64,000 nucleotides of DNA from Enterococcus plantarum (GCF_001730295.1 NZ_MIKA01000023.1:1-64000); one strand, 5' to 3'; shown: positions 29,343 through 40,704, counted from the first letter of the stretch. The notes: generated from the letters alone by a model not told the origin. Translations and numbers: made by a program.

Positions 29343-30791
29343 TTAGTTTATTGTGGCAAAATTGATTTTATCCTTCAATGTTGCTTGATATTTTTCTTCA
29401 TAATCATATAAAGGTGTCGGATAATCACCATTAAAATAAGCCATACACAACCCAGAATAAGGTGCCTCATAGTTAAGACCAATGGCATCGATCAACCCTT
29501 GCTCACTTAAAAAGCACAAAGAGTCTGCTTTGATCAACTGTTCGATTTCAGCTACTGAGTGATTTGCAGCAATTAATTCTTTTCTTGTTTGAATATCGAT
29601 TCCATAAAAGCAAGGAAATCTTAGAGGAGGTGACGCAATACGTACATGGACTTCTTTTGCCCCCGCATCTTTAAGCAATTGTACGATGCGACGACTAGTC
29701 GTTCCGCGGACAATTGAGTCATCCACCATGATGACACGCTTCCCTTCGACTACGCCACGAACAGCAGAAAGTTTCATCCGAACTCCTTGTTCTCGCAATT
29801 CTTGTGTGGGTTGAATAAAGGTTCTAGCGATATATTGATTTTTTACCAAGCCCATTTCGTAGGGAATACCACTCGCTTCTGCATAACCACTCGCTGCTGA
29901 AAGAGAAGAGTTTGGTACTCCGACTACCATATCTGCTTCAATTGGTGCTTCTTTTGCTAACCGTTTGCCCATATTTTTGCGAGCTGTATGCACGTTGACA
30001 CCAGCTATATTAGAATCTGGTCTAGCAAAATAAATATATTCCATTGAGCATATCGCATATTGAGTGTCTTGAGTGTAACGCTCGATTTTATAGCCAGTAT
30101 CATCAATGATGATTACTTCACCCGGTCCTACATCACGAACAAATGAAGCACCAATAACTTCTAATGCGCACGTTTCGCTGGCAATCACATACGCCCCATT
30201 TTTCATTTGACCGATGGATAAGGGTCGAAAAGCATTAGGATCGAGCGCCGCAATCATTGCTGTCTCTGTCATTAAAAGATAAGCGAAACCACCTTTGATA
30301 GTCTGCAGGCTTTCTTTTAGTTGTTCAATAAAGGTCGATTGTTTGCTACGCCGAATCAAATGCATCAAAATTTCGGTATCCGAATTGGAATGAAATATCG
30401 CGCCGTCTTGCTCTAGCTCTTTTCGTAAGCTTTTTGCATTCGTTAAATTACCGTTATGTGCTAAGCCACAGGCACCATCATAAAATTTAAATAGAAACGG
30501 TTGAATATTATCTACACTACCATTTCCTGCAGTAGCATACCGCACATGACCAATCGCTGAATTTCCACTCAAAGAAGTTAAAGTCCGATTCTCTTTAAAT
30601 ACTTCTGAGAGTAAGCCTAATCCTCGGTATCCATTTAATTTGCCATCATTATTCGAAACAATCCCAGCACCTTCTTGTCCTCTATGTTGCAAGCTATGGA
30701 GTCCAAAATAAGTCACACGAGCCGCATCAGGATGTCCCCAAATACCAAAAATACCACATTCTTCATTTAAACTTTTCACTTCATAAGACAT
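29343..30791 (-). CDS. purF: amidophosphoribosyltransferase
   Basis: Committed step: PRPP + glutamine to phosphoribosylamine. 482 residues. Starting at the ATG at 30791 gives an 11-residue propeptide ending in NEE before C12 (CGIFGIW), the catalytic N-terminal cysteine after processing, as in the B. subtilis enzyme; this fixes the start. Glutaminase residues ([19 protein letters not shown]) and the PRPP-binding [13 protein letters not shown] are clear. Late cysteines, including FPCFYGID and DSLCFL, fit the [4Fe-4S] Bacillus-type enzyme. It overlaps the end of purL by 16 bp. Confidence 0.97.
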   Translation of the reverse strand: MSYEVKSLNEECGIFGIWGHPDAARVTYFGLHSLQHRGQEGAGIVSNNDGKLNGYRGLGLLSEVFKENRTLTSLSGNSAIGHVRYATAGNGSVDNIQPFLFKFYDGACGLAHNGNLTNAKSLRKELEQDGAIFHSNSDTEILMHLIRRSKQSTFIEQLKESLQTIKGGFAYLLMTETAMIAALDPNAFRPLSIGQMKNGAYVIASETCALEVIGASFVRDVGPGEVIIIDDTGYKIERYTQDTQYAICSMEYIYFARPDSNIAGVNVHTARKNMGKRLAKEAPIEADMVVGVPNSSLSAASGYAEASGIPYEMGLVKNQYIARTFIQPTQELREQGVRMKLSAVRGVVEGKRVIMVDDSIVRGTTSRRIVQLLKDAGAKEVHVRIASPPLRFPCFYGIDIQTRKELIAANHSVAEIEQLIKADSLCFLSEQGLIDAIGLNYEAPYSGLCMAYFNGDYPTPLYDYEEKYQATLKDKINFATIN

Positions 30792-32998
30792 GGAATCGCT
30801 TCCTCCCACAGCCCTTTAGCTGTTTGTGTTATCAATTCGATTTTTTGATCTTTCGTTTGAATACTGATTTTCCCGCTAACCGTTACTTTTCCAATCAACA
30901 CAGCTTTTTCTTGCATCATTTCTTCAAACATTTGTTGGTTTTCTGGCCTGACTGACACTATAAATCGTGACTGGGATTCTGAAAAGAGGAATGAGACTGG
31001 CATAGCCAAATCTACTTCTATGCCTAATTCATTTTTAAAAGCCGACTCTGCTAATGCAATTGCTAGTCCACCTTCCGAACAATCATGAGCGCTTTCGAGC
31101 ATTCCGGCTTTAATAGCTATCAGCACTAGCTGTTGAATTTCTTTTTCAACCGCTAAATCAAAGTCCATTATTTTTCCTTCAATGAAGCCAAGCATCATCT
31201 TTTGTAATTCACTGCCATTAAAATCATCTTTTGTCTCGCCAAGAACGTAAATCAAATCATCCGCCATTTTAAAATCTTGGGTGGTAATATGCGATAAATC
31301 TTCTATCAAACCAACCATTCCAATCACTGGCGTTGGATAAATGGCCTGTCCGTTTGTTTCATTGTATAAAGAAACATTTCCAGAAATCACTGGTGTTTCC
31401 AAAACTTCACAGGCTTTAGCGATGCCGTCTGCTGAGGTCCAAAGTTCCCAAAATCCTTCTGGTTTATCTGGCGATCCGTAATTTAAACAATCGGTAATAG
31501 CAAGTGGTTGTCCGCCACTTGCCACAATATTTCTCGCAGCCTCCGCTACGGCGATCTGACCACCGATTTCCGGGTTAAGATAAAGATAACGAGCATTACA
31601 ATCTGTTGTCATTGCTAATGCTTTTTTCGTTCCACGGACACGCAAAACAGCGGCGTCACTTCCCGGCAACACAACTGTATTCGTTTGTACCTGAGAATCA
31701 TAGGTTGCATAAATCCTTTTTTTAGAGGCAATCGTTGGTTGTTGCAATAAATCCATCATCGTCTTTGTTCCGTCGATAATATGGGGGTGGAAATTCTTTA
31801 ATGCTTCAAATTTTTTGATTCTCGCTGGTTCTTTTCGTTCTTTATTATAAACAGGTGCATCTTCTGCCAATGCATCGACCGGTAAATTCGCTACCTCGAC
31901 ACCTTTATGGTACAAACGATACAATCCATCCTCTGTTACTTTCCCAATCGTTACAGCGTCTAATTCATATTTTTGAAAAAGTTCAACAACTTTTGCTTCA
32001 TGTCCTTTTTTAACACAGATCAACATTCGCTCTTGAGACTCTGATAACATCATTTCATATGGTGTCATTCCCGTTTCACGCTGAGGCACGTCATCTAAAT
32101 CTAAAATCAAGCCAGTTCCTGCTTTGGATGCCATTTCGGCACTTGAAGAAACTAGTCCAGCGGCACCCATATCCTGAATTCCTATTAAAATATCAGCATG
32201 CTCTAGAATCAATTCCAAACAAGCTTCAAGCAATAATTTTTCCATAAACGGATCTCCAACTTGAACAGCTGAGCGTTGTTGGTCTTCTCCTTCAACAAAC
32301 TCTTCTGAAGCAAAAGTTGCGCCATGTATGCCGTCGCGTCCTGTTTTCGCTCCAACATACATAATGGCATTCCCAATTCCTTTGGCCTGACCTTTTTGAA
32401 TATCTTTATGATCGATCAACCCAACACACATCGCATTTACTAACGGATTTCCTTCATAACATGAGTCAAACGCTACTTCTCCACCAACCGTTGGAATACC
32501 AATACAGTTTCCATATCCACTGATACCAGCTACCACTTCCTCTAGAAGATATTTAGTCCGTTCATTGGACAATTCACCAAAGCGCAATGAATCCAAAAGT
32601 GCAATCGGACGAGCACCCATACTAAAAATATCTCTGATGATTCCACCCACTCCTGTTGCAGCTCCTTCATATGGCTCAACAGCCGATGGATGATTGTGAC
32701 TTTCCGCCTTGAACACGACAGCTTGACCATCACCAATATCGACGATCCCAGCTCCTTCACCTGGTCCTTGCAAAACGCGTGATCCCTTTGTGGGAAATTT
32801 TCTTAATACGGGTTTTGAGTTTTTATATGAGCAGTGTTCACTCCACATCACAGAAAATAGTCCAGTTTCGGTGTAGTTTGGCATACGTCCTAGAATATCT
32901 TTTTCGATCATGTGATATTCTTCATCCGTTAGCCCCCATTCCGAATAGATCCGTTGACTTTTAATTTCCTGTGCTGTAGGTTCTTTCACTTCCATCAT
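30776..32998 (-). CDS. purL: FGAM synthase subunit II (PurL, small type)
   Basis: ATP-dependent synthetase subunit of the three-part Gram-positive FGAM synthase (PurL-PurQ-PurS). 740 residues, the usual small-PurL length. Motifs: [64 protein letters not shown]. It overlaps the purQ stop by ATGA, so translation is coupled. A second ATG follows directly at codon 2. Confidence 0.97.
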   Translation of the reverse strand: MMEVKEPTAQEIKSQRIYSEWGLTDEEYHMIEKDILGRMPNYTETGLFSVMWSEHCSYKNSKPVLRKFPTKGSRVLQGPGEGAGIVDIGDGQAVVFKAESHNHPSAVEPYEGAATGVGGIIRDIFSMGARPIALLDSLRFGELSNERTKYLLEEVVAGISGYGNCIGIPTVGGEVAFDSCYEGNPLVNAMCVGLIDHKDIQKGQAKGIGNAIMYVGAKTGRDGIHGATFASEEFVEGEDQQRSAVQVGDPFMEKLLLEACLELILEHADILIGIQDMGAAGLVSSSAEMASKAGTGLILDLDDVPQRETGMTPYEMMLSESQERMLICVKKGHEAKVVELFQKYELDAVTIGKVTEDGLYRLYHKGVEVANLPVDALAEDAPVYNKERKEPARIKKFEALKNFHPHIIDGTKTMMDLLQQPTIASKKRIYATYDSQVQTNTVVLPGSDAAVLRVRGTKKALAMTTDCNARYLYLNPEIGGQIAVAEAARNIVASGGQPLAITDCLNYGSPDKPEGFWELWTSADGIAKACEVLETPVISGNVSLYNETNGQAIYPTPVIGMVGLIEDLSHITTQDFKMADDLIYVLGETKDDFNGSELQKMMLGFIEGKIMDFDLAVEKEIQQLVLIAIKAGMLESAHDCSEGGLAIALAESAFKNELGIEVDLAMPVSFLFSESQSRFIVSVRPENQQMFEEMMQEKAVLIGKVTVSGKISIQTKDQKIELITQTAKGLWEEAIPCLMK

Positions 32999-33678
32999 GT
33001 ATTCGCCCTAACCTTTCCATAGTTTTTAACGATTGATTTGAAGAAACGTAAACCGTCCTCCGATCCTAATAAACTTTCTACAGCCCGTTCTGGGTGTGGC
33101 ATCATCCCTAGGACATTGCCGTTCTTATTGATAATTCCTGCGATATTAGCAAGACTTCCATTTGGATTTTCATCCGCATACGTAAAGACAATTTGCTGAT
33201 TCTTTTTTAACTGTTCCAAGGTTGAGTCGTCACAATAATAGTTTCCCTCACCGTGCGCTATAGGTAACTTGATCACTTCATTTTTTTGATATTCTGAGGT
33301 AAACGCGGTTTGATTATTTACTACTTTTAAGGAAATTGTCTTACATACAAAATGCAATGATTCATTTCGAAGTAAGACACCAGGCAAAAGCCCAGCTTCT
33401 GTTAATATTTGAAACCCATTACAAGTGCCAAAAACCGGTTTGCCTTCATCTGCCAGCCGAATCACTTCATGAATAATTTTAGAGAAACGAGCAATTGCAC
33501 CACACCTTAAATAATCTCCATATGAAAAGCCTCCAGGAATTAAAACACCATCAAATCCCGCTAAACTTTCTTCATCATGACGGACATATTCGGCTTCTTC
33601 GCCTAAAATATCTTTGACTGCCCATAAGAGATCCATGTCACAGTTCGATCCAGGAAAAACAATCACTGCAAATTTCAT
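32995..33678 (-). CDS. purQ: FGAM synthase subunit I (PurQ, glutaminase)
   Basis: Class I glutamine amidotransferase of 227 residues that supplies ammonia to Pur[15 protein letters not shown] at the start, nucleophile cysteine in [10 protein letters not shown], and catalytic His/Glu in MMPHPERA. The start is the ATG at 33678, one base after the purS stop, with GAGGAGG inside the purS end; upstream in-frame codons fall within purS. Confidence 0.96.
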   Translation of the reverse strand: MKFAVIVFPGSNCDMDLLWAVKDILGEEAEYVRHDEESLAGFDGVLIPGGFSYGDYLRCGAIARFSKIIHEVIRLADEGKPVFGTCNGFQILTEAGLLPGVLLRNESLHFVCKTISLKVVNNQTAFTSEYQKNEVIKLPIAHGEGNYYCDDSTLEQLKKNQQIVFTYADENPNGSLANIAGIINKNGNVLGMMPHPERAVESLLGSEDGLRFFKSIVKNYGKVRANT

Positions 33679-33679
33679 C

Positions 33680-33928
33680 TCATACTTCCTCCTCGATCTC
33701 ATAACGATAGGTTTCCATATTAACGTTAGCTAGTAATTTGTCACAAATTTCTTCAATGACTCTTTCGATAGGTTGCGTTGTTTTACTAACTCTGATTTCG
33801 AAAAATTTTCCTATTCGTATTTCATCGATTTCACTGAAACCAAGTCGATGAACTGCGCCTTTCACGGCTTCCCCTTGAGGATCTAAAACTGAATTTTTAT
33901 ACGTAACATATACTTTTACGTCATACAT
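33680..33928 (-). CDS. purS: FGAM synthase subunit PurS
   Basis: 82-residue structural subunit that bridges PurL and PurQ. N-terminal [21 protein letters not shown] and [16 protein letters not shown] are characteristic. Its presence matches the small PurL. Confidence 0.95.
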   Translation of the reverse strand: MYDVKVYVTYKNSVLDPQGEAVKGAVHRLGFSEIDEIRIGKFFEIRVSKTTQPIERVIEEICDKLLANVNMETYRYEIEEEV

Positions 33929-33945
33929 TCTATATCACTCCTTTT

Positions 33946-34662
33946 TTAATTGAATGTTTGTTCTAATCGATGCAATACTTCTTGATATACGGGAACGATA
34001 TCTCCTATATTTCTACGATAAACATCTTTGTCTAAATGATCGTTTGTTTTTTTATCCCATAGACGACAAGTATCTGGCGTGATTTCATCTGCTAATAGAA
34101 TAGTGCCATCTTCTCTACGACCAAACTCTATTTTAAAATCAATCAAACGAATATTGATTTTTTCAAACAACTCAATAAGCAATTGGTTTATCTTGTGTGC
34201 CTCATTTTTTATAGTAGTCATTTCTTCTTCCGTTGCAATCTTTAAAATCTTAATATGATCACCATTAATGATCGGGTCATCGAGAGAATCATCTTTGTAA
34301 TAAAACTCCAAAATTGGAAATTCAAGTTCTTGGCCTTCAGGGATCGCTAATCGTTTTGCAAAACTACCCGCTGAAACATTCCTCACGACAACTTCTAACG
34401 GAATAATTTCAACCTCTTCAACTAATTGTTCGTGTTTAGATATCAATCTAATAAAATGATTATGGATACCTTTCAACTCTAATTGCTCAAAAACTAGAGC
34501 TGTAATTTGATTATTTAATATAGACTTCCCAATTACAGTGTCTTTTCTAATGCCATTTAATGCAGTTGTTTGGTCTAAATATTCTACTCGTAACGTTTTT
34601 AATTCATTGGTTTTAAACAATTTCTTAGCTTTTCCTTTATATAATAACTTACTTTTTTCCAC
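33946..34662 (-). CDS. purC: SAICAR synthetase
   Basis: Joins CAIR and aspartate using ATP. About 238 residues. LLYKGKAKKLF (ATP loop), EVVVRNVSAGSFAKRL, DFKIEFGRREDG and LADEITPDTCRLW are all present. The start is uncertain: GTG at 34662 follows GGAGG with only 3 nt, while an ATG at 34680 would read through the ribosome site and give an atypical MGVWRT extension. First gene of purCSQLFMNHD. The order C-S-Q-L-F-M-N-H-D is the Bacillus/Enterococcus order. Confidence 0.94.
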   Translation of the reverse strand: MEKSKLLYKGKAKKLFKTNELKTLRVEYLDQTTALNGIRKDTVIGKSILNNQITALVFEQLELKGIHNHFIRLISKHEQLVEEVEIIPLEVVVRNVSAGSFAKRLAIPEGQELEFPILEFYYKDDSLDDPIINGDHIKILKIATEEEMTTIKNEAHKINQLLIELFEKINIRLIDFKIEFGRREDGTILLADEITPDTCRLWDKKTNDHLDKDVYRRNIGDIVPVYQEVLHRLEQTFN

Positions 34663-34693
34663 AGTCCTCCACACTCCCATTTACGTATCATTT

Positions 34694-34699
34694 ATTATA
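34694..34699 (-). promoter_or_regulatory. possible secondary -10 element for purC
   Basis: TATAAT on the minus strand, 32 nt upstream of the GTG start. No acceptable -35 lies at 16-18 nt. It may be accidental or a weak second start. Confidence 0.3.
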
Positions 34700-34735
34700 A
34701 CAAACCATTTTAAGTTCGTCTTTCTATTTGTTTAC

Positions 34736-34764
34736 AGTTTAACAAGATGATTCTCCACAGTCAA
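34736..34764 (-). promoter_or_regulatory. purC operon promoter
   Basis: Minus strand: TTGACT (34764-34759), 17-nt spacer, TAAACT (34741-34736). PurR boxes lie directly upstream in the same geometry as at purE, which supports this choice over the TATAAT nearer the gene. Confidence 0.75.
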
Positions 34765-34766
34765 AC

Positions 34767-34811
34767 ATTTATTAACATTCAACATATTACATCTCCATAT
34801 TGTTCGTTTTT
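34767..34811 (-). promoter_or_regulatory. PurR operator of purC (paired PurBoxes)
   Basis: The upstream box on the minus strand, AAAAACGAACAAT (34811-34799), matches the known PurBox AWWWCCGAACWWT at 12 of 13 positions. A weak inverted partner, ATTTATTAACATT (34767-34779, plus strand), matches at 10 of 13, 19 nt away. Paired inverted boxes upstream of the -35 are the B. subtilis PurR arrangement, where PRPP relieves repression. Confidence 0.75.
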
Positions 34812-34856
34812 TAGCATTTAATCTTAGTTTTAGATATTAAGAAAATCTTGTAAGCA

Positions 34857-34885
34857 TTTACAGCTATTAAGAAAAATGGTATGCT
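34857..34885 (+). promoter_or_regulatory. promoter of the unknown plus-strand gene
   Basis: TTTACA (34857-34862), 17-nt spacer, TATGCT (34880-34885) with an upstream TGG, so extended -10 as well. It lies about 46 nt from the purC upstream PurBox, so PurR could influence both directions. Confidence 0.65.
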
Positions 34886-34962
34886 AATCGAAAGTAATTC
34901 TTTAAAAAATCTACTATCATGTTTTCGTGATTCGGGATAATTTTTTAGGAGGGAACACAAGG

Positions 34963-35349
34963 ATGACTAGCGGTTATGACAGTTTAGCAAAAGAATTTTT
35001 GGCAGAATTAATCCCTGAAGAAAGAACAAAATTATACAATGATTTACTTGCCTTAGAGGAAGTCCACAATTTAAATCAAGGGTGTACTTACTATACATTT
35101 AAGAATTTGAAACGAGCATTTCATCGGCATTCAGAAAGACGTAAACGAACCTTCCGTTATATGAATAGTCTGAATAACGAATTGACCATACATCAAATAC
35201 ATGAACAACACTATTTTAAAAACTACTACTGTATACATGTCTATTTCAACGAACAAGAATGTACATATCTTTTTATAGAGCAGTTGCTTTCTATTCTAAA
35301 AACACCCGAGGTTGCACGGTTACGTAGCTTCGAAAAAGTGATGGTTTAG
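34963..35349 (+). CDS. hypothetical protein between the two purine operons
   Basis: 128 residues, no signal peptide or TM, rich in Glu, Leu, His, Tyr and Arg. I do not recognise it. The N-terminal half is helical (YDSLAKEFLAELIPEERTKLYNDLLALEEVHNLN), followed by a basic stretch (KRAFHRHSERRKRTF) and mixed sequence with ELTIHQIHEQHYFKNYYCIHVYF. The ATG at 34963 has AGGAGGG about 10 nt upstream and its own promoter and terminator, so it is very likely a real gene. It is the only plus-strand gene in the purine block. Confidence 0.75.
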   Translation: MTSGYDSLAKEFLAELIPEERTKLYNDLLALEEVHNLNQGCTYYTFKNLKRAFHRHSERRKRTFRYMNSLNNELTIHQIHEQHYFKNYYCIHVYFNEQECTYLFIEQLLSILKTPEVARLRSFEKVMV

Positions 35350-35360
35350 TACTAAAACAC

Positions 35361-35395
35361 AAAAAGACAAAACTTCTCAACAGTTTTGTCTTTTT
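35361..35395 (+). terminator. terminator of the unknown plus-strand gene
   Basis: AAAAAGACAAAAC (35361-35373) / GTTTTGTCTTTTT (35383-35395), perfect 13-bp stem, extended by ACAC/GTGT outside. Confidence 0.88.
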
Positions 35396-35446
35396 CGTGT
35401 CTAAAGTATTGATAACCAAATAAGATGGCTCTTTAGACCAAACGTA

Positions 35447-35590
35447 GAGACTAAGACATAACTATACAAGTCATATCTCAGCCTCACGAAATCTGAATAA
35501 ACGGTGGCGAACCAGAAGTAACCTCTTCAGAAATAAGCTGAAATCTACAAAAATTCGAAGAGCAACTTTCGTGGATTTCAGCTTATTTCT
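35447..35590. repeat. composite dispersed repeat element, copy 2
   Basis: Two hairpins joined by a short conserved stretch. The first (35447-35485) reads on the minus strand GAGGCTGAGATATGACT...AGTTATGTCTTAGTCTC. The middle has AATAAACGGT (35496-35505) and CAGAAG (35513-35518), both also found at 54459-54480. The second is a perfect 17-bp inverted repeat AGAAATAAGCTGAAATC (35529-35545) / GATTTCAGCTTATTTCT (35574-35590). It fills the gap downstream of purB and probably terminates purEKB. No open frame. Confidence 0.72.
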
Positions 35591-35622
35591 CGGAGTTCCA
35601 AATTCTACTTTTATCGGTTATT

Positions 35623-36918
35623 TTATACCAATCCTACACGTTTAAAAATAAGATCGACATTTTTCAAATGGTACTGATAATCAAAAGCATCATCTAATTC
35701 TTCTTTTGATAAAATTGAAGTAATGTTTTCATCCGCATCTAATAGTGGTCTAAATGCTGTTTGATTATCCCACGCATAGGCTGTTTTGGGCTGTACTAAA
35801 TCATATGCTACTTCCCGAGACATACCATGATCGATCAATTTTAACAACACACGTTGGCTATAAATCAAACCATAAGTAGCGTCCATATTACGTTTCATAT
35901 TTTCAGGAAAGACCGTTAAATTTTTTACAATAGTAGAAAAACGGTTCAACATATAGTCTAGTAAAATAGTTGTATCTGGTATAATGATTCGTTCTGCAGA
36001 AGAATGAGAAATGTCTCGTTCATGCCACAATGTAACATTTTCATACGCTGTGACCATATGACCACGAATAACCCGAGCAAGACCTGTCATATTCTCAGAA
36101 CCAATTGGATTGCGTTTATGTGGCATTGCTGAAGACCCTTTTTGACCTTTCGCAAAATACTCTTCAACTTCTCTTGTTTCAGATTTTTGTAATCCACGAA
36201 TTTCAGTTGCAAACTTCTCAATACTTGTTGCGATCAAGGCCATCGAAGATACATATTCCGCATGTAAATCCCGAGGTAATACTTGAGTTGAAATTTCTTG
36301 GGCTCTAATGCCCAAATGTTCACACACATATTCTTCAACAAAAGGAGAAATATTTGCAAAAGTCCCTACTGCTCCACTGATTTTTCCAGCTTCTACACCT
36401 TTTGCAGCATGTTCAAAACGTTCAACATTCCGTTTCATTTCTGAATACCATAACGCTAACTTTAATCCAAATGTTGTCGGTTCAGCATGTACACCATGTG
36501 TCCGGCCCATCATAACTGTATGTTGATGTTCCTTCGCTTTTTCCCCAATGATTGCTGTAAATTTCTTTAAATCTGCACGTAAAATATCATTTGCTTGTTT
36601 CAATAAATAGCCGTATGCAGTATCAACGACGTCTGTACTGGTCAGGCCATAATGAACCCACTTACGTTCTTCACCTAATGTTTCAGACACCGCACGTGTA
36701 AAAGCAACTACATCGTGTCTCGTTTCCGCTTCGATTTCTAAAATGCGTGCTACATCAAATGATGCATTATCACGAATTTTTTGTACATCTTCTTTTGGGA
36801 TATCTCCCAATTCGGCCCATGCTTCATCCGCTAAAATTTCTACTTCTAACCACGCATTGTAGCGATTTTCATCTGTCCAAATTGCACCCATTTCAGGTCG
36901 TGTGTAACGATCAATCAT
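35623..36918 (-). CDS. purB: adenylosuccinate lyase
   Basis: Cleaves SAICAR to AICAR + fumarate in the IMP pathway and adenylosuccinate to AMP + fumarate. 431 residues. Signature [31 protein letters not shown], and [13 protein letters not shown] near the active site. The start is ATG, 8-9 nt after AAGGAG and 18 nt after the purK stop. Third gene of purEKB. Confidence 0.97.
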   Translation of the reverse strand: MIDRYTRPEMGAIWTDENRYNAWLEVEILADEAWAELGDIPKEDVQKIRDNASFDVARILEIEAETRHDVVAFTRAVSETLGEERKWVHYGLTSTDVVDTAYGYLLKQANDILRADLKKFTAIIGEKAKEHQHTVMMGRTHGVHAEPTTFGLKLALWYSEMKRNVERFEHAAKGVEAGKISGAVGTFANISPFVEEYVCEHLGIRAQEISTQVLPRDLHAEYVSSMALIATSIEKFATEIRGLQKSETREVEEYFAKGQKGSSAMPHKRNPIGSENMTGLARVIRGHMVTAYENVTLWHERDISHSSAERIIIPDTTILLDYMLNRFSTIVKNLTVFPENMKRNMDATYGLIYSQRVLLKLIDHGMSREVAYDLVQPKTAYAWDNQTAFRPLLDADENITSILSKEELDDAFDYQYHLKNVDLIFKRVGLV

Positions 36919-36936
36919 TCGTTTGTTTGCTCCTTT

Positions 36937-38064
36937 TTAATCCCAAATATTGGTTTGATATATATCTTCTAAAGTTTCAAAAATATCTTCTGTTAAAATC
37001 GTGATGTGCCCCATTTTTCTATCTCTTTTTGCTTCTGCTTTGCCATAATAATGAAAATGCCAATCAGGTTTCTCAGAAATCACATCCATTGTTTCGTATA
37101 TTTCATCTCCTAAAATATTGACCATTACAGCTTCTGATAAAAGCTCAACTTCTGGCAGTGGCCAGCTACAAATACCACGAATGTGCGCATCAAATTGACT
37201 CATCGAACAAGCTTCAATCGAATAATGGCCCGAGTTGTGTGGTCTAGGAGCCAGTTCATTTACATAAATGCCACCATCATTTGTTAAAAACATCTCAACA
37301 GCCAAAGTCCCCGCTAAATCAACAGCTTCTGCAATAACACGGGCAATTCGTTGCGCTTCTTCAACAACTTCTTCAGTCACTCTTGCCGGAGCAATCGTTT
37401 CATGTAAAATATTATTTCGATGGATATTTTCAACTACAGGAAAAACGGTGAACTCTCCTTGTCCATTTCCACTTACTAATACCGATATTTCTTTTTCATA
37501 TGGAATCCAAGCTTCTAATACACAAGTTCCTTCTCTTAGAATATTCATTGAAGGTGCTAGATCGGACGTACTGTACAAAACAAATTGTCCTTTCCCATCA
37601 TAGCCACCACGTGTTGTTTTTAAGACACATGGATAGCCGATTCCGTCAATGGCATCTTGGATATCTGTCGGACTTACGATTGTGGCAAATGGAGCGATAA
37701 CAATATTGTTCGCTTCTAAAAAAGATTTTTCGAGTAAACGATCTTGTGTAATAGCTAAAAGATCTGTTCCTTGCGGGATATTCACCAAATCTTGAACGTG
37801 CATCAATGCTCCAACGTCAACATTTTCAAACTCGTAGGTCAAGACTTGTGAGCGCTTTGCCAGCTCTTCTAAAGCTTCTATGTCATCATAATCAGCTAAT
37901 AAATGCCAATCAGCGACTTGAGCAGCAGGACAATCAACAGTTGGATCTAAAACACCCACACGGAAACCCATTTCCCGTGCGCTGAGCGCCATCATTCTTC
38001 CTAATTGTCCGCCACCGATAATACCGATCATTTGTCCCGGTAATAAAGGTTTATTCAAGTTCAT
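36937..38064 (-). CDS. purK: 5-(carboxyamino)imidazole ribonucleotide synthase
   Basis: ATP-grasp enzyme of 375 residues making N5-CAIR from AIR, bicarbonate and [49 protein letters not shown] and [18 protein letters not shown] are typical. It overlaps the end of purE by 14 bp; the ATG at 38064 is 5 nt after GGAAAG, and a GTG one codon earlier is possible. Confidence 0.96.
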   Translation of the reverse strand: MNLNKPLLPGQMIGIIGGGQLGRMMALSAREMGFRVGVLDPTVDCPAAQVADWHLLADYDDIEALEELAKRSQVLTYEFENVDVGALMHVQDLVNIPQGTDLLAITQDRLLEKSFLEANNIVIAPFATIVSPTDIQDAIDGIGYPCVLKTTRGGYDGKGQFVLYSTSDLAPSMNILREGTCVLEAWIPYEKEISVLVSGNGQGEFTVFPVVENIHRNNILHETIAPARVTEEVVEEAQRIARVIAEAVDLAGTLAVEMFLTNDGGIYVNELAPRPHNSGHYSIEACSMSQFDAHIRGICSWPLPEVELLSEAVMVNILGDEIYETMDVISEKPDWHFHYYGKAEAKRDRKMGHITILTEDIFETLEDIYQTNIWD

Positions 38065-38539
38065 CACTACTTTCCATCACAGTTTTTTCAAGAAATTTAC
38101 GCTTGGCGTCTAATTTCCCTGCTAACTCTACATCATACATGGAAAGCATCTGAACTGCAAGCAGTCCGGCATTCTTCGCCCCGGATTCTCCAATTGCAGT
38201 AGTCGCTACAGGGACACCAGCAGGCATTTGGACGATTGATAACAATGAATCAAGCCCATTCAATGCTTTTGATTGAACTGGAACACCAACTACTGGTAAC
38301 GTTGTTTTGGATGCAATCATCCCAGGTAAATGAGCCGCACCTCCAGCTCCAGCAATGATCACTTTGATGCCACGCTCACGCGCTTGCCCAGCAAATTCAA
38401 ACATAAGGTCTGGTGTACGATGCGCCGATATCACTTTTTTTTCATAAGAAATGTTAAATTCTTCCAAACAATCGCACGCATGCTTCATTGTTACCCAATC
38501 CGACGTACTTCCCATAACTACTGAAACCATGATAGACAT
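38051..38539 (-). CDS. purE: N5-CAIR mutase
   Basis: Converts N5-CAIR to CAIR. 162 residues. [58 protein letters not shown] are the class I PurE motifs. The start is the ATG at 38539, 6 nt after GAGG; the 14-residue upstream extension lies in the leader. First gene of purEKB. Confidence 0.97.
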   Translation of the reverse strand: MSIMVSVVMGSTSDWVTMKHACDCLEEFNISYEKKVISAHRTPDLMFEFAGQARERGIKVIIAGAGGAAHLPGMIASKTTLPVVGVPVQSKALNGLDSLLSIVQMPAGVPVATTAIGESGAKNAGLLAVQMLSMYDVELAGKLDAKRKFLEKTVMESSDELE

Positions 38540-38571
38540 ACCATTCCTCTTTTCTTTCTCTATTCTTTTAC

Positions 38572-38600
38572 ATTTTATCAACGGAAATCTTATGTGTCAA
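38572..38600 (-). promoter_or_regulatory. purE operon promoter
   Basis: Minus strand: TTGACA (38600-38595), 17-nt spacer, TAAAAT (38577-38572). Strong, and placed directly downstream of the PurR boxes. The leader is only about 25 nt long, so no riboswitch is possible here. Confidence 0.88.
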
Positions 38601-38603
38601 AAT

Positions 38604-38647
38604 AAAATCGAATATTAAAGTTTTTTTTAATATTATTGTTCGTATTG
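38604..38647 (-). promoter_or_regulatory. PurR operator of purE (paired PurBoxes)
   Basis: Upstream box, minus strand: CAATACGAACAAT (38647-38635), 11 of 13 to AWWWCCGAACWWT. Inverted partner, plus strand: AAAATCGAATATT (38604-38616), 11 of 13. They are 18 nt apart and end 3 nt upstream of the -35. Repression released by PRPP is the expected mode from B. subtilis and lactococcal PurR knowledge. Confidence 0.8.
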
Positions 38648-38662
38648 AACGGATAAAAAAAG

Positions 38663-38688
38663 AAAAACCGGAGGAACATCCGGTTTTT
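38663..38688 (-). terminator. terminator of xpt-pbuX
   Basis: Stem AAAAACCGGA (38663-38672) / TCCGGTTTTT (38679-38688), 6-nt loop, followed on the minus strand by TTTTTCTTTTTTT. Confidence 0.9.
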
Positions 38689-38694
38689 TCACTA

Positions 38695-40023
38695 TCATAA
38701 TGGTTCAGTTCGATCCTCATTTTTAAGACCGTTAAACAATACATTTAAAATAATTGCTGTCAAACTACTCATGACGATACCATTCCCTGTAAACATCCTT
38801 ACTGTTTCAGGCATTTGTTGGAATAAAGTGGGCAGCATATTAAATCCTAATCCAAACCCAATTGAGATTGCAATGATCAATAAGTTTTTATCATTATTGT
38901 AATCAACTTTTGATAACATACGCATGCCTTGCACAGCGACCATACCAAACATCACTAACATCCCACCACCTAACACAGGTTCAGGGATAATTTGAGCAAC
39001 TGCTCCAACTTTTGGCAATAATCCTAGAGCAATCAGGAAAAATGCTGAGTAATAAATCGGTCGTCTTGTTTTGATTCCGGAAAGTTGGACCAACCCAACG
39101 TTTTGAGAAAAACCAGTATATGGGAATGTGTTAAAAATCCCACCTAAAATAACCGCTAAACCTTCCGCACGATACCCTTTTTTTAATTCTTTTTCGCCGA
39201 TTTGCTTTCCTGTTATATCGCCTAAAGCAAAATAAACTCCTGTCGATTCAACCATACTGACAATCGAAATAATGATCATCAACACGATTGAAGAGATATC
39301 AAACGTTGGCTTACCGAAATAAAAAGGCTGTGGAAAATGGAACCATGTCGCTTCCCCAACTGGTGTCAAGTTCACTTGACCTAGAACTGCTGCAAGAACA
39401 GTCCCACCGATTAAACCAACTAAAACGGCAATCGATTTGAAGAATCCTCTACCCCAAACCTGGACAACAATGATCAAACCAATTGTTACAAAAGCCAGAA
39501 GTAAATTGGTCCCGTCACCAAAATTCGTAGCTGTAGCGAGACCTCCCCCCATTTTTTCCACTGCAACTGGAATCAACGTCAACCCAATGACCGTGATTAC
39601 AGTTCCCGTTACTAAAGGTGGAAATAGCTTTTTGATTTTAGAAAAAATTCCCGAGACTAATACAACAAAAATACCAGAAGTAATGATTGAACCATAAATT
39701 GCACCTACACCTTTATCGCTACCAATCATAATCAATGGCGCTACCGCTTGAATTGCGCAGCCAAGCACTACAGGTAAGCCAATTCCAAAAAATCGATTCA
39801 CTGTCAATTGCAACAACGTCGCAATGCCACACATAAAAATATCAATTGAAATTAAATAGGTCATCTGCTCTGAATTAAAATTCAAACCCGTCCCGATCAA
39901 TAAAGGTACGGCTACAGCTCCTGCATACATCGCCAATAAATGCTGAAGACCCAAGACTGCCGCTTTGCCATTTTCAGTTTCTGGTTGATTGTTAACTTCT
40001 TTTGTATTTACTTTACTCTCCAA
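38695..40023 (-). CDS. pbuX: xanthine permease (NCS2 family)
   Basis: Nucleobase/cation symporter of 442 residues with about 14 predicted TM segments. It contains GLQHLLAMYAGAVAVPLLIG, the TM8 motif VESTGVYFALGDITGK (substrate Glu) and FNTFPYTGFSQNVGLVQLSGIKTR. Coupled to xpt, which converts imported xanthine to XMP. The start is TTG at 40023, 10 nt after GAGGGGG, two bases after the xpt stop. The guanine riboswitch ahead of xpt controls both. Confidence 0.94.
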   Translation of the reverse strand: MESKVNTKEVNNQPETENGKAAVLGLQHLLAMYAGAVAVPLLIGTGLNFNSEQMTYLISIDIFMCGIATLLQLTVNRFFGIGLPVVLGCAIQAVAPLIMIGSDKGVGAIYGSIITSGIFVVLVSGIFSKIKKLFPPLVTGTVITVIGLTLIPVAVEKMGGGLATATNFGDGTNLLLAFVTIGLIIVVQVWGRGFFKSIAVLVGLIGGTVLAAVLGQVNLTPVGEATWFHFPQPFYFGKPTFDISSIVLMIIISIVSMVESTGVYFALGDITGKQIGEKELKKGYRAEGLAVILGGIFNTFPYTGFSQNVGLVQLSGIKTRRPIYYSAFFLIALGLLPKVGAVAQIIPEPVLGGGMLVMFGMVAVQGMRMLSKVDYNNDKNLLIIAISIGFGLGFNMLPTLFQQMPETVRMFTGNGIVMSSLTAIILNVLFNGLKNEDRTEPL

Positions 40024-40025
40024 GT

Positions 40026-40703
<678 letters not shown>

Positions 40704-40704
40704 T

